From: Epithemia pelagica
Taxonomy: Eukaryota > Bacillariophyta > Bacillariophyceae > Surirellales > Surirellaceae
Direction: 5' to 3'
Assembly: GCA_946965045.2 (NCBI GenBank)
Contig: OX337239.1
Coordinates: 3,123,268 to 3,187,267 of the forward strand
Length of the DNA stretch: 64,000 nucleotides
The translations under genes and the position numbers were made by a program. Of the stretch, positions 31,902 through 42,718 are shown in pieces. The notes under the pieces are model-generated. The model ran no database searches. It was not told the DNA's origin and saw only the letters and a list, made by a program, of their open reading frames with translations. Position 1 is the first letter of the stretch. The number at the start of each line of letters is the position of its first letter.

Positions 31902-32890
31902 AATTTGCAACGTATTGCATGTATGTCCTAACAATAGCGGAACTTTAGCATTATCATTTTACTCTCAAACAGTAGTTGGATTGTTTTCTTTATGACATTG
32001 CGGCCTATAGAGATATAATGTACACTGTTGTACTAGTAGAAAACGAAAGTTACACTATCCTGCATTACACCGCAAACAGGAGTGGAGCCAGGCCTTGGAT
32101 ATAGATGCCCATGGTACCATGCCTCTCTGCTGGTGAATGAGTCGAGTTCTCTTGCTGTGGAAGATTATGGTTGCGTGCCTGAAACACTTTGGCGCAGTGA
32201 CTCGTTTTGGACGGTCGTCTTCGTTCCGACCATGCGTTCTTTCTATGGCCCATGCCTGCGTGAGAGGACAGTACCCCGTCTCTCGGTGCTTGTGGTTTCG
32301 GGTGACAGGACATTTGCGATTCCTTTGGAATTTGTGACACCGTCGTGTATTCGATATTTTCTCCAATTCGGCAATTTGCTTGCGTCGATCCTGCAATCAG
32401 TCTCTCCGTAGTGGCTCGTTGACAGTCCATGGGTATCGGTCCATGGGGATCCACAAGAAAAATCACAGTGCGCAAAGTTATGTCTTGCCCTTCAATACCA
32501 GTTCCGCCGAAACCATGTTGCACGATTGCGACACTGTCGAACAGCAGTGTTGGACGTCGACCACTATACAACATTTGTGCCTCGTACAGCGCCAACAAAA
32601 CCACGACCCGCGCCGATCATGTCTTGGCTGTCGTCTAACAGCAGTGTTGGACCTCGATCACTACCACAGTTGAGTCTCGTACCGAATCAGCAGTACCAAC
32701 AACAAAACCACGACCACGAATGCCTCCGATCATGTCTTGGCTGTAGTCTACTAGAACTTCTTGTTGTTCTTCTGCTTCGTTGGATTCTGGTTGGTTTTGC
32801 TGCCTTGTCGTTCCACACCAACAACCAGCTTGAATCTTTGTATGTAGACTTGAAAGGGCGATGCGACCCTTTCCCACAATCAATTCTTCA
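31902..32890. repeat. downstream module D1 (after K7)
   Basis: Close relative of the D1 after K12 (50970-51990), including the extra GATATAATG and GTACTAGTAGAAAACGAAAG. A relic frame with SYVLPFNTSSAETMLHDCDT is readable near 32480-32540. Confidence 0.65.
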
Positions 32891-33517
32891 CTAGGGAGTC
32901 GAATTGCGTTCCTTACTTCGATCCGTAGTACTGGAGGAAGATTCTCGTTCCCGTCCTAGTGTTCTCCTTTTGTTGTTGTTTGTTACACTAGACCTCCTGT
33001 TGCGAATCGAAAACCAAGGGGCGATTTCTAGCTTGTTGCGATGAAAGTTGTCATTGAGAATGGTGTTCTTCTTTTGTCCAGTGTGACAGCGACAAATGCG
33101 GCTTGGTTGTTGTACTTTTGTTATGGGATTCCATAGTGGTTTCTTTCCTGGCTTGCGCTGTTGCGGCGACACTTGATGCTGCGTTTCATCCACTGGACAT
33201 TTGGTGATTGGCTGCAACGACCAAGACTTGGTAGTCGACGATACTGGACTGGAGGAGCACTTCCCACATACAAGTCCAACGCCAAGAGAGACACGTCTTC
33301 ACACCGTCGTCAGATCGGTCCATGGAGATCCACAATAACAGTTTGCAGAGTACAAAGTATAGCCACTTTCCCATGGCACTATCACGGAGGAAGGAAAAAA
33401 AGACCATGGCAGTGCTGCGGCATCCCCACCCACCACCTCGTGTCCAAGTATGGCTTGCTGGATTGTCCATACGAGCAAGCAAACGGCAAACATCTGGATT
33501 CTAAATGACAGCACTTG
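32891..33517. repeat. intergenic block shared with 52330-52730
   Basis: Contains CAGTGTGACAGCGACAAATG, CACATACAAGTCCAACGCC, GATCGGTCCATGGAGATCC and GGCAAACATCTGGATTCTAA; a shorter part recurs at 48100-48300. Forward frames (CRVQSIATFPWHYHGG) and reverse frames are both open, so I do not call a gene. Confidence 0.55.
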
Positions 33518-34270
33518 TGGTGCATACATGAGTATAACACTTTGGTCCTCCACTGTTTAAGTCCAGTGGAGGAGGACAATCTTTGTTACAAAAAGCACAA
33601 TAGTGGCCGTATGGTGCTGATTGCTGATTTTGTCGTTTCAATGGATCTTAAAGCGATCCAAAGAAGACGAATGCAGGCGTCTGCTGTGAGCTAATGCAAC
33701 ACGGGAAGCGAGTCAGAATGGGATGAATGACATGTTCCTTCTGGTCCATCATGTCGTCAGATTCTTGTGTTTGGTACTTGTACTTGTACTTGTACTTGTG
33801 GCCTTGCTTCCTTCACTATATACCTGATGAGTGATGCCCACTCACATCATTGGATCAAGAGAGGACCACTGTCTCACTCTGTTTTGTTGTTATTGATGTG
33901 AACAGTCCGTAGGCCCAAGGCAAGAATGGTGTTCCATAAATGGTGTTGGTCGAGATGACTCAGAAACTAGGGATATCTACCCAGTGGATGTTGGATTGTC
34001 GATCTGTTGGACCTCTTCGTCATAGGAGGACCTCTTCATCACAGATTGGGATGTCGATCTCTCTCCCTCTCGTCTCGTCGTATCTTAGAGCAAAAGATAC
34101 TTTTCTTGGGGTCATGAAATCTATGTGCGATTGATTGCCCTTCTTCATCGTACGCAGGACAGGCACAACTTTCCTGTCTCCACACATCACTCTCTCTCCT
34201 CTCCTCGCTGCGAAAGCTCAATTGCAAAGCTGTCATTTCTCGTCGACGTTGTTGTAAAGCGCCGTTGACC
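33518..34270 (+). promoter_or_regulatory. upstream module B of K8
   Basis: Almost identical to 59848-60589 upstream of K15. It holds a stem-loop (33546-33573, TCCTCCACTG pairing with CAGTGGAGGA), four TACTTG repeats (33775-33798), pyrimidine-rich CTCTCTCCCTCTCGTCTCG and an imperfect dyad GTATCTT-agagc-AAAAGATAC (34080-34100). There is no CATAAATT box, so the gene is likely regulated differently from module-A genes. Confidence 0.5.
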
Positions 34271-35425
34271 ATGACAACGACACTGAAAGAAGAAGCATGG
34301 CAGTCGGGCCTTGTCCTGTTAGACGATGAGACAGCTGAATGGAATTACCAGGACTGGCCTCCTCTTGAAGGTGAATGGCGTTCTCGTCATGCTTCGGTCG
34401 TGCTGAATCGTACCGATAACAACCAAGAACAAACGGTCGTCGTGTTGGGCGGATATCAACCGGGGCTAGGCGAGCTAGATTCCATTCATGTATTAAACTT
34501 GGCAGAATCAAACAAGCAGTGGCGAGAAGGGCCGTCCATGGACAAGAAACGTGGGCATCATGCCGCTGTTGTGTGCAATGGCGGCGTCTACGTGATGGGA
34601 GGATACTCTGAAGGTTCATGTTTGAATTGTATCGAACGAATTGATGCCAATTATTTGCTGCAATCATCTTTGACAACCAGCATCACACACGAGATGAACT
34701 GGACGACATTGACATGTCGGTTATCAACGCCACGATGGGGATGTGGTGCTGTCGCGGTTCACAACCGATACATCGTTGTAATGGGTGGCTACAACGGTCG
34801 TTATTTGTCGTCGGTGGATATTATTGATACCAGGAACCACACTGTCTCTGTGGGACCATCCATGAATGTTCCTCGATTTTGTTGTGCCAGTGCGGTCATT
34901 GGACACCGCATCTTTGTCGTTGGAGGTTGGAACGAGCATGGTCGTGTTGACAAGGTGGAGTATTTGTACTATGCAACACCCTGTGACAGCGATGTGACAA
35001 AAAAGGAGATAGGCTTGACATTCATTTCTTTCTCACCCACCTGGACCACTCATTTGGAGTTGAGGCTTTCCAATGCACGAAGATCTTGTGCAGTGGTTGC
35101 CGTGGGATCTTGTCTGGTTGTTGCAGGGGGATGGGGCAATTCAACCGTGGAAGTCTTGGATACGAACCGCAACCGCATGTGGAATCTTCCGCTATTGGAA
35201 AATCCCCGAAATGGCTGCAATATGGTGACTGTTGCCAATCAAGTTGCCGTGGTTGGTGGATGGTTCAATCCTTCATGTGCAACATTACCACTAATGGATA
35301 GGAATTCGTGGTGTTTTCGTCGACTCTGTGAGCAGCCTCGGAACGAATGGTACGAGTTTCGGGATGGAATGGGTATCCGAAATAACCAAGGACCACGTGA
35401 AGCCCAACACATGTCATTACGATAG
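34271..35425 (+). CDS. K8: six-bladed kelch-repeat protein with altered C-terminus, 384 aa
   Basis: MTTTLKEEAWQSGLVL (E for Q at position 8) and six complete blades. The DETAEWNYQDW linker has an extra residue (DDE). Blade 4 (FVVGGWNEHGRVDKVEYLYY) resembles K14. After GMGIR the family sequence D-A-D-I-S is replaced by NNQGPREAQHMSLR and a stop; the bases show a small deletion that removes the serine-rich linker and basic tail. Otherwise no damage. The module-B promoter and first 100 residues resemble K15. Confidence 0.85.
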   Translation: MTTTLKEEAWQSGLVLLDDETAEWNYQDWPPLEGEWRSRHASVVLNRTDNNQEQTVVVLGGYQPGLGELDSIHVLNLAESNKQWREGPSMDKKRGHHAAVVCNGGVYVMGGYSEGSCLNCIERIDANYLLQSSLTTSITHEMNWTTLTCRLSTPRWGCGAVAVHNRYIVVMGGYNGRYLSSVDIIDTRNHTVSVGPSMNVPRFCCASAVIGHRIFVVGGWNEHGRVDKVEYLYYATPCDSDVTKKEIGLTFISFSPTWTTHLELRLSNARRSCAVVAVGSCLVVAGGWGNSTVEVLDTNRNRMWNLPLLENPRNGCNMVTVANQVAVVGGWFNPSCATLPLMDRNSWCFRRLCEQPRNEWYEFRDGMGIRNNQGPREAQHMSLR

Positions 35426-36400
35426 AGGACAGGATGAGACACAGAAGTTTTGTCCTTTAACGGTCGTCTTGTTTTCTACATTCAATTGGAATCCTAGTAA
35501 CTAATGGTAACTCATAAGTAGACAGAACATGTTGCCAGAGATAGAAGGTAGTCTGATGCGATTGCAGCATTGTAGATTGCACTTACTGGTGTCTTTGTTT
35601 GCTTGTTCTTGTCCACAACGTAGGGTTCCATTGTGCCTTGTTTCTTTCGTTTGTGTTTCTGCTATGAAACTTTTGCTGCGAACCGCGACCTTTCGTAGAC
35701 CTGCTGGTTAATCCTATCGCCTATCCATGCCGTGTTCTGGCTGCGCCGCCGTGCCACTTGTCTTGGGTGGTGGGACACTTGTCTTGGTTTTTGTGCCGAA
35801 TCAGCAATCGACCTTGGAGTATCGTTTTGATGAGCATCGAGCAGTCACAGTACGCAAAGCAACAACAGTACCATCACTGTTGGACGAATACTCTCACGGC
35901 CATTGTACATGCGAACGAATTATGCAGCAGTAGAGTAGAGTCCACAAGGAAGAAAATGTGAATCACGTCATGGCCGTTTTGGAATCATTGTCGCTGACAC
36001 CACATGATATGAATCCTACAAAGACGATTCGACAGAGGACGATCCACGGACAACTATCCACACAACGTTGAAGAAAGAGAGATTCGTGGTTTCAGAATAA
36101 GAGATTGAATCGAGACTTGGTCCACGCGTTCATTGGCCGTCATCAACATCCGCTGTTGCAGTTGAAGCTAGTACGGAATGTCGATAGGCCGGTACACACC
36201 AACCCGCCATTCCGACTACAACAACGGTTCCATGGTTTCGCGAAGTAACCGATGCAGAACGGAGTATATGGCTCTTCCTTGTCTATGACTGATGAGACAC
36301 CATTGTCGGCCATTTCCTTGTTGTTGCAAAAATCGAGCGGGCTCTCCTGTTTGTTGTGAATGCCGTAATGCCTGGTAAATCGAGTGAGCCACCGCACCAT
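35426..36400. other. D2 stub and unique sequence
   Basis: 35440-35545 is a truncated D2 (CTTGTTTTCTACATTCAATTG, TAAGTAGACAGAACATGTTG). 35560-36400 has no copy elsewhere in the window; its short frames are low-complexity or overlap on both strands, and I see no supported gene. Confidence 0.4.
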
Positions 36401-38054
36401 GTGCCGTTCACAGGAGCGTTATGGGTGTTGACAAAGTCTTTTGACCGTGTCGATTCAAATGACAAAATTCAAAATTGCCACAATGACCCTTGTGCATCAA
36501 ATCCTTGACAAGGCCCGAATAGTGCGATTCACTCAACCGGTTCGCAATGTTGAGTTGCCCACATACACTGATGCGCCGCGAGTAAAATCCCACATCGACC
36601 AACGAAGCAATCGCAGTGGCACGGCTCCAGAATTCAGAACGGCAACGGAACGGAGCAACCACCATCCACCACAGTGTCCCATCGGAATGACTTCCCATCA
36701 AGAGTTGTCGCATCTTTTTGCGCATATTTGCTGTCAGTAGAGTGGAGCGATTCGAACTTGAGGGTCCATACAAAACCTCTCGCGAATGACTTGCGCTCCT
36801 TGATCTGTGACTTGAGTGTTGATCAATCTTGGCAACCGCAATTCAATTGCCACGGATTGGACGAGGCCAATTGATGGTTGTTGTTATCTATCATCGTTTC
36901 CGGAAGAGACATGTGGGTCAAACTGTTCGATGAGAGGTCAAGTCGTCCTCGTCATCGCCGTCATCGTCGTCGATGTATAATGGAGCGCTGTCCCCAAAAC
37001 GTGGGTGGGGATCCGGGTCGCATATGTGGGTCTGCTTTTGGTCTTGAAACTACTCATTCACTAATCCTCATGACCCAGCCCCCTGGGTCGACGTCGACGT
37101 CCTGCACCCACAATTTTGATGACAGTAGGAAATATTTCAAACGCTAGGATTGTTCCGTGGCGTCGACGACAATGAACGATGTCGACTGTGTGGGCAATCC
37201 ACCAAAATCAGAACATGTGCACTGCGCAACTTTTCACAGCATTCGTATTACCGCCACACATCATGGATGCCATGACTTTGGACGCTTGTCCGTCTCAACC
37301 CGCCGATGCCGTGTAGTACTGTCCAATCATTCAAACAACAACTTCCTTCCCAGAGGATTCGCAAGCCTACCCATGTCTCCATCCACGGCCTGTGGGCAGT
37401 TTCGTTTCATCTCGTCGACTCGGTATGCGTAAGGAACCAACAACCAGACAGACTGGAGCCTTCATTGCATGGTTGTATATTCAACAACAACAACAACAAC
37501 ACATCACCTTCATCACTGTTACGGTCATTCTCCGTTGACGCTTCAAGGCCTGCTGCAACTGGATTGTCCTTTTTTGTCATCCTTCTTCTTGTTCGGTGCT
37601 ACTAGAAGGACTCTTCTAGTCTCCCACTTTTGGTCCGCAAAGCCACATGGTGGCCAACTCTTCTTGATGGCACCCAGCAACAAATTGCTGTTCTATTACT
37701 AGAGGGGATTGGAAACAAACCTTGGTTGCAGGCAATAGGCATCCAGCCATTGGTGTTGTGCAAAGCGAGAAGATGGCGGAGGAGCACGCACATGCCCTAT
37801 TGTTGTAATAAGCTAGTTCCCAAGGGCGTTTGGCAGGGCTCGGACAAGAGCGACGTATTGCTGGGGTTCTTTGCGAGAGGTACCACGAAACACCGTGTAC
37901 TACTAGGACGACGCGTCCCGAAACTTACATGGCGACGAAACTGACCTGTGCCAGTACCACCACGACAACGACAGGTACCCGTTATGCTGGACTCTGACCA
38001 TTGACCAGCAGCACTAGCAGGATGGAACAACACGAGCAGTGACAACCACAACAG
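36401..38054. repeat. intergenic block shared with 44984-46109
   Basis: Matches upstream of K11 in several pieces: CGTGTCGATTCAAATGAC, CCCTTGTGCATCAAATCC, AGAGTTGTCGCATCTTTTTG and GACGCTTGTCCGTCTCAACC. On the minus strand both copies keep LMHKGH ... HLNRHG and TDSK-(3)-KDATTLDG, pointing to a decayed protein-coding gene. 37330-37900 also recurs at 53670-54230. Confidence 0.55.
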
Positions 38055-38245
38055 GTTGGTCGAAGCAACGGTCACGATTTGTATCGTGACAAAAGCTCCT
38101 ACCTCTCTTTGGTCCATCCATTTCGTCAAGTCAGTCGTGGTTCCAGTCCGCACCCATCAAAATCACATGAGCAAAGCAAAACCACTAACCACTTACAAGA
38201 CAGGGTCTCGATCCCCATAAATTCTGCAGTCAAACCTTTGGAACC
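38055..38245 (+). promoter_or_regulatory. upstream module A of K9
   Basis: Short version beginning GTCGAAGCAACGGTCACGA. CATAAATT at 38216-38223 lies 30 nt before the ATG. Confidence 0.5.
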
Positions 38246-39340
38246 ATGAGCATGGCACTGAAAGAACAAGCATGGCAGTCGGGCCTTGTCCTTTTGGACG
38301 AGACAGCAAAATGGAATGAAGACGACTGGCCTCCTTTCGAGGGCGGAAGGCGAGAGGATCACGCGACGGTTGTACTTGATCATCCCGTTATGACTGACAA
38401 TAACAACGACAAGGCACAAACAGTCGTGGTGATGGGAGGATGCAAGAAAGGCTGGAATACTACCAATTCCGTTCTTGTACTGAATTTAGCAGCGCCGGAG
38501 AAGCACTGGCGAGAAGGGCCATCAATGAGCAAGGCACGTGATGGACATGCTGCTGTGGTGTGCAATGGAGGCGTCTACGTAATGGGAGGATACTCTGAAA
38601 GTTCATGTTTAAATTGTATCGAACGAATTGACATGAAGGATTTGCTGCAATCATCGTTGACACCCAGCACTATGCATGAGAGTCATTGGACGACATTGAC
38701 ATGTCGCTTATCAATGGGACGAAAAGGATGTTGTGCTGTTGCGGTTCACAATCGATACATAGTTGTAATGGGTGGCTATTCCAACCATCGCCATTTGTCG
38801 TCAGTGGATATTATTGATACAAGGAACCACACTGTCACTGCGGGACCAAGCATGACTGTTCCACGACGATGGTGTGCCAGTGCGGTTATTGGTCACCGCA
38901 TCTTTGTCGTTGGAGGCCAAAACAGTGACGATGAACTTGATTCCGTGGAATATTTGGACTTTGCAGAGGAGAGGCAAAACGACACTTTGTCTACAGTCAT
39001 TTCCTTCTCATCCAGTTGGATCACCCATTCTGATTTGGTGCTTCCGAACCCTCGAGCTTATTGTGCAATGGTTGCCGTGGGATCTTGTCTTATTGTGGCC
39101 GGAGGAAGCCGTCAAACCGTGGGAGTGTTGGATACGCACCGCAACCGCGTTTGGAATCTCCCATCACTCGGAAATGACCGCTTTGACTGCACTATGGTGG
39201 CTGTTGCCAATGAAGTTGCCGTGATTGGTGGTGGATTCAATCCTACCTGTGCGACATTACCACTACTGGACAAGAATGCGTGGTGTTTTCGTTGTCTCTG
39301 TGAACAGCAGCCCAACGGACGGTATCAGCTTCTGGATTGA
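38246..39340 (+). CDS. K9: kelch-repeat protein, 364 aa, stops after blade 6
   Basis: MSMALKEQAWQSGLVLLDET and six blades. The protein ends GRYQLLD because TGA stands where paralogues have a GGA glycine codon (D-G-M-G/D-I). The next 33 codons in the same frame still spell the linker and basic tail (SHKRARPDTRH), so this is a single fresh nonsense change. 38955-39256 is nearly identical to K5. E replaces Q in VANEVAVIGG. The first blade loop (MGGCKKGWNTTNS) is unlike any other copy except partly K4. Confidence 0.78.
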   Translation: MSMALKEQAWQSGLVLLDETAKWNEDDWPPFEGGRREDHATVVLDHPVMTDNNNDKAQTVVVMGGCKKGWNTTNSVLVLNLAAPEKHWREGPSMSKARDGHAAVVCNGGVYVMGGYSESSCLNCIERIDMKDLLQSSLTPSTMHESHWTTLTCRLSMGRKGCCAVAVHNRYIVVMGGYSNHRHLSSVDIIDTRNHTVTAGPSMTVPRRWCASAVIGHRIFVVGGQNSDDELDSVEYLDFAEERQNDTLSTVISFSSSWITHSDLVLPNPRAYCAMVAVGSCLIVAGGSRQTVGVLDTHRNRVWNLPSLGNDRFDCTMVAVANEVAVIGGGFNPTCATLPLLDKNAWCFRCLCEQQPNGRYQLLD

Positions 39341-40898
39341 ATGGATATTCGACATGTTCATATTTCACCCTTCTCCACCTCTCATAAACGAGCAAGGCCC
39401 GATACACGTCATGGTGATGAAGGCAACGATGAAACTTGAAGTGGGCATCATGTTGCGTTAATGTCCTAACATTGGTAAAACTATCAAATAATCCTTTTGA
39501 TTTCAAAAAGTTTTCTTAGTGTCTGCTACCTGTGGAATTATCATGTGAGTCCTTATAGTAGAAATGAAATCATAAATCATGTGCAGAAATGAAATCATAA
39601 ATCATGTCAATGGCGTGTCCGGGAGAACGAGACTGTTCCGACACGACAAAACACTGTCATGGATTATGCAGAGTTTTGCTCTGTGTTGAGTGCTAGTGTC
39701 ATATTCTTGAGTCCTTTGGCAGTCCCTGAAGTTTTTCTCCGTGACAAGTCAAACTCCCTCGCACCATCCGTTTCCATCCTCGGAATGCATAATCTCCTTG
39801 TCCACATGACACGTAGACACTCTCGTGACTGGAGGCAGACCGAGACGCGCTATGCTCGGAGCTACCTTGATCTAACCAAACATCAATGACAGTAAGCGTT
39901 TGCTGTGGCTATACGGTTGATTGTTTTCTTGCATTGAGGAGAAAGTGGTGGTCGGAACAGGGGTCGATGGTTTGGACGTCAATGGCAAAAAGGGTTTTGG
40001 GTAAGTAAAAGTCTGGGTAACCTTATGGTGTGGGACTGCCTGAACAACCAGTATGTTCCCGAGCGAGTGGAATTCAACACCAACCAAGAATCGGACATGT
40101 GTAGCATGGTCAAAAGGTATGGTGAGAATTCTCAGTCAGTACCCCAAACCGCGCGGTGGAACCTGACCACTTCGACTACGCAATGTGTGATATTGTCCAT
40201 CTTGCTTCTGGGGCGACGTAGCATGTAGCATCCCAATTCCCGAGTGTCGCAAGGTCTTCAATGGCATTCAATCGAGCCACAATGCGCGGCGACTATATAG
40301 CAAACTCTCCAGGGTTTGAAAGTCGCTGTTGGCATCAAGTTGTAGATGGGACTGATCGAATCCTTTCGATATTCGCACATGAGCGTGTGGAAGCGGCGAG
40401 CACCATATGCATCCAAACATGCAGCGTCGTCTTGGAAGACACGATCAATGGTTGAAAGAGATACCGACAAAGAAGAACCAAGGTCACGCCCGTCCAACGA
40501 GCAAGGGTAGCTTGAGAGGTCACCACTGAATTACCGCTCCGACCACGACAACCCCACAGTGAATTGCAAACAACAGCAACAAGACAATGATGAAGATAAT
40601 GACGATGATACCAGACAGTGGTGTTTGGCTGCATCGTTTGGTTCCATTTCATTCCAGACTCCAGACAGTGTGTTGTTTGATTTCTGGTTGTTGGTTCGTG
40701 GTTAGCCCAACGAGACGACACTGCGTCACATCCTCAACAATATTTTTTGCTATTGCCCTTGCAATTGCCTGTTTCAATGACTGGTGGGGAGTGGGGGAAG
40801 ATGACTGAGCTTTCATAAGATCACCCGTCCGTGACTGGCTGGGAAAGGCTAGGTAGAGATTCGGAAGAGTAACTTTTTTGGTGAGTGCTCACAACTGA
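39341..40898. repeat. downstream module D3 (after K9)
   Basis: Paralogue of 22571-24393, shorter. It has its own tandem copy of AATGAAATCATAAATCATGT (39564-39609). It ends in AGAGTAACTTTTTTGGTGAG, the junction into module A where both large insertions occurred. Confidence 0.6.
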
Positions 40899-41139
40899 GG
40901 GCTGGTCTTATCTTTCGTGAACATTCACAAAGTTCACAAAAGTTCACAATTTTGCACATGTGTTATGACGTGGCCGTGAAAAATTCGTGAATTTACAAAA
41001 TCGGATTTGAAACGCTTGTTCACTTGTCACAAAAAGTTCACACAGTGTCTATCATGTCTAGGTGTAGTCTTTTAGCCCCTACGCCTCTAGCCCCTCCGGA
41101 ACCACCGGAACAACGAATCCAACTTCGACATCATCCACC

Positions 41140-41946
41140 ATGGCGGAGCCTCCACAGCCAACCCCTGCACCTCATGAAGATGGTCCATCCAAGAAAAAAC
41201 CAAAGCGTGTCGAGAAGCCCATGCCTGACTTTTTGAATGCGTTGGATACATCAACTCTAAATGACTTCCAGTTGACCACAGAATTTAGGATGATTAAAAA
41301 CCAGCTCGGAGAAGAGGAACTGGTCGAAGTTGCCTGTACTATCTCAAGAGACAACCAGACAGCCCACCTGGATAAGGACCTGTCAGTCCATCTATTGAGA
41401 AAGCTGGTTAGAAAGATTGGTATAACAAGGGGAAATCTCAACAAGACAGAATTGCGATACCACTTACTACGAACGAAACAAGAAATTGGTACGATCAACC
41501 ATCGCCTTGAACAAGTGCCGTCAACTCACTGTCGCATTATCAATGTAATCTTCCATCGTGATCACATTGATGATTTTATGACAATTAATGATGCCAGGCC
41601 AAGGGCAGTACAAGAAACAGGGAACGGATCACATTTCCAACGATTTTGGAAGACTGTTACGGATGAAGTGAATGGATCGGAGTGTACTCCTATCAAACAC
41701 AAGGACATCCCAGAGACAATGAAGGACAAGGAACCCTCCCCACAGATGCTATTCCCGGCCGAGAAAGACCAAGAAGACGACGCCAGCCATGTAGAGGTCG
41801 AGGTTGCAGTTCAACAATATCCGTATGGCAAACTTGAAAAACGAGAAGATGACGAAAAGAATGAAGTGTACAACGACCATGTGGAAGATGCCATTTCTTC
41901 CGGAGTCAATCCCTCCATTAAAAATACTTATGAAGATCATCCTTGA
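41140..41946 (+). CDS. forward gene of the Harbinger-like element, 268 aa, unknown
   Basis: MAEPPQPTPAPHEDGPSKKKPKR at the start gives a likely nuclear signal. The middle is mixed and charged (QLTTEFRMIKNQLGEEELVE; HFQRFWKTVTDEVN), and the last 80 residues are D/E-rich. PIF/Harbinger elements usually carry a second, Myb/SANT-like protein; I cannot see the spaced tryptophans of a Myb repeat, so that role is only suggested by position. It overlaps the reverse gene tail-to-tail by 29 nt. Confidence 0.5.
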   Translation: MAEPPQPTPAPHEDGPSKKKPKRVEKPMPDFLNALDTSTLNDFQLTTEFRMIKNQLGEEELVEVACTISRDNQTAHLDKDLSVHLLRKLVRKIGITRGNLNKTELRYHLLRTKQEIGTINHRLEQVPSTHCRIINVIFHRDHIDDFMTINDARPRAVQETGNGSHFQRFWKTVTDEVNGSECTPIKHKDIPETMKDKEPSPQMLFPAEKDQEDDASHVEVEVAVQQYPYGKLEKREDDEKNEVYNDHVEDAISSGVNPSIKNTYEDHP

Positions 41947-42328
41947 GAATCTCGTGCAGTTTTTCAAAGGCCTTCAGGGGCATCCTCAAACACTTGATGA
42001 AGTCCTTCTCGTTATTTTTCATGTGGGCTTCCGAGAACGTCTTCCAGTCCACACGTTTGAGTGGAATCCTTGATCTGCGTCGCCTGGTTGATTTCTTGTT
42101 TTTCTTGAGTAACATTATGATTTCAGTAAGTCTAGCAATCTTTTCTATATTTTGGTGTTGAGACTCCATTTCCATGGTTTCCATCTCCTCCAATTTTTCG
42201 TAATTAGACTTCGACGTCATGGCGTTGACTTTTGCTGTTTGATTGTTGGTCTCTTGGTGCACATGGATGAGGCATGTTTGTAGACGGGGGATGAAGACAG
42301 ACGGGCGGGGGATGTGAAAAAAGTTCAC
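41918..42328 (-). pseudogene. N-terminal part of a Harbinger-like transposase (136 aa)
   Basis: The frame ends RVDWKTFSEAHMKNN and CLRMPLKAFEKLHEILKDDL, which has the F-R-M-S-(4)-F-(2)-L-(2)-L-(4)-L shape found before the catalytic domain of PIF/Harbinger transposases. A lysine/arginine cluster (KKNKKSTRRRRSR) precedes it. The stop follows at once, so the entire DDE nuclease domain is absent. With the element only 1.5 kb long, this points to an internal deletion that left a non-autonomous copy. Confidence 0.5.
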
Positions 42329-42436
42329 ACGTGAACTTCAGGATTGGACCCTCGATTTTCACGCCTAAAAACTGTGACATGCCGAAGCTGTTTTTGTGTG
42401 AACTTTGTGAATGTTCACACAAGATAAGACCAGCCC

Positions 42437-42718
42437 TGAACCCTGGATCTTCACCGCTGGGGATAAGTCCGAACCCATCAGCAATCACAGGTTTATTTCG
42501 GTATCCAAAAACGCCCCCACGATACTCCCAAGAAGGATGCGTGGTCTTCTTCATCGCGTTGCTATGGTCACGATTTGTCTCGTAACCCATCCATTTCGTC
42601 AAGTCAGTCGTCGTGCTTCCAGTCCACACCCATCATAATGAAAGGAGCAGAGCAAACTTACGTGCCTTACAAGACAGTGTCTCGATCCCCATAAATTCTG
42701 CAGTCATTGTTTAGAACC
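42437..42718 (+). promoter_or_regulatory. upstream module A of K10
   Basis: Resumes with ACCCTGGATCTTCACCGCTG and matches K7's upstream region closely. CATAAATT is at 42690-42697, 29 nt before the ATG. The Harbinger-like element lies about 250 bp upstream of the box, so it may affect more distal control only. Confidence 0.5.

Larger units (their letters stand above)
40899..42436. mobile_element. PIF/Harbinger-like DNA element, 1,538 bp, TGA target duplication
   Basis: Inverted ends of about 41 bp start GGGCTGGTCTTATCTT and continue GTGAACATTCACAAAGTTCAC with two mismatches. The bases TGA flank both ends (40896-40898 and 42437-42439). The paralogous site upstream of K7 (30396-30425) reads GCTCAGAACTGAACCCTGG with one TGA and no insertion, so the borders are secure. 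Further GTTCACA copies lie just inside the ends. A 3-bp target duplication, GGG termini and two genes fit PIF/Harbinger; the transposase is cut short. Confidence 0.8.
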
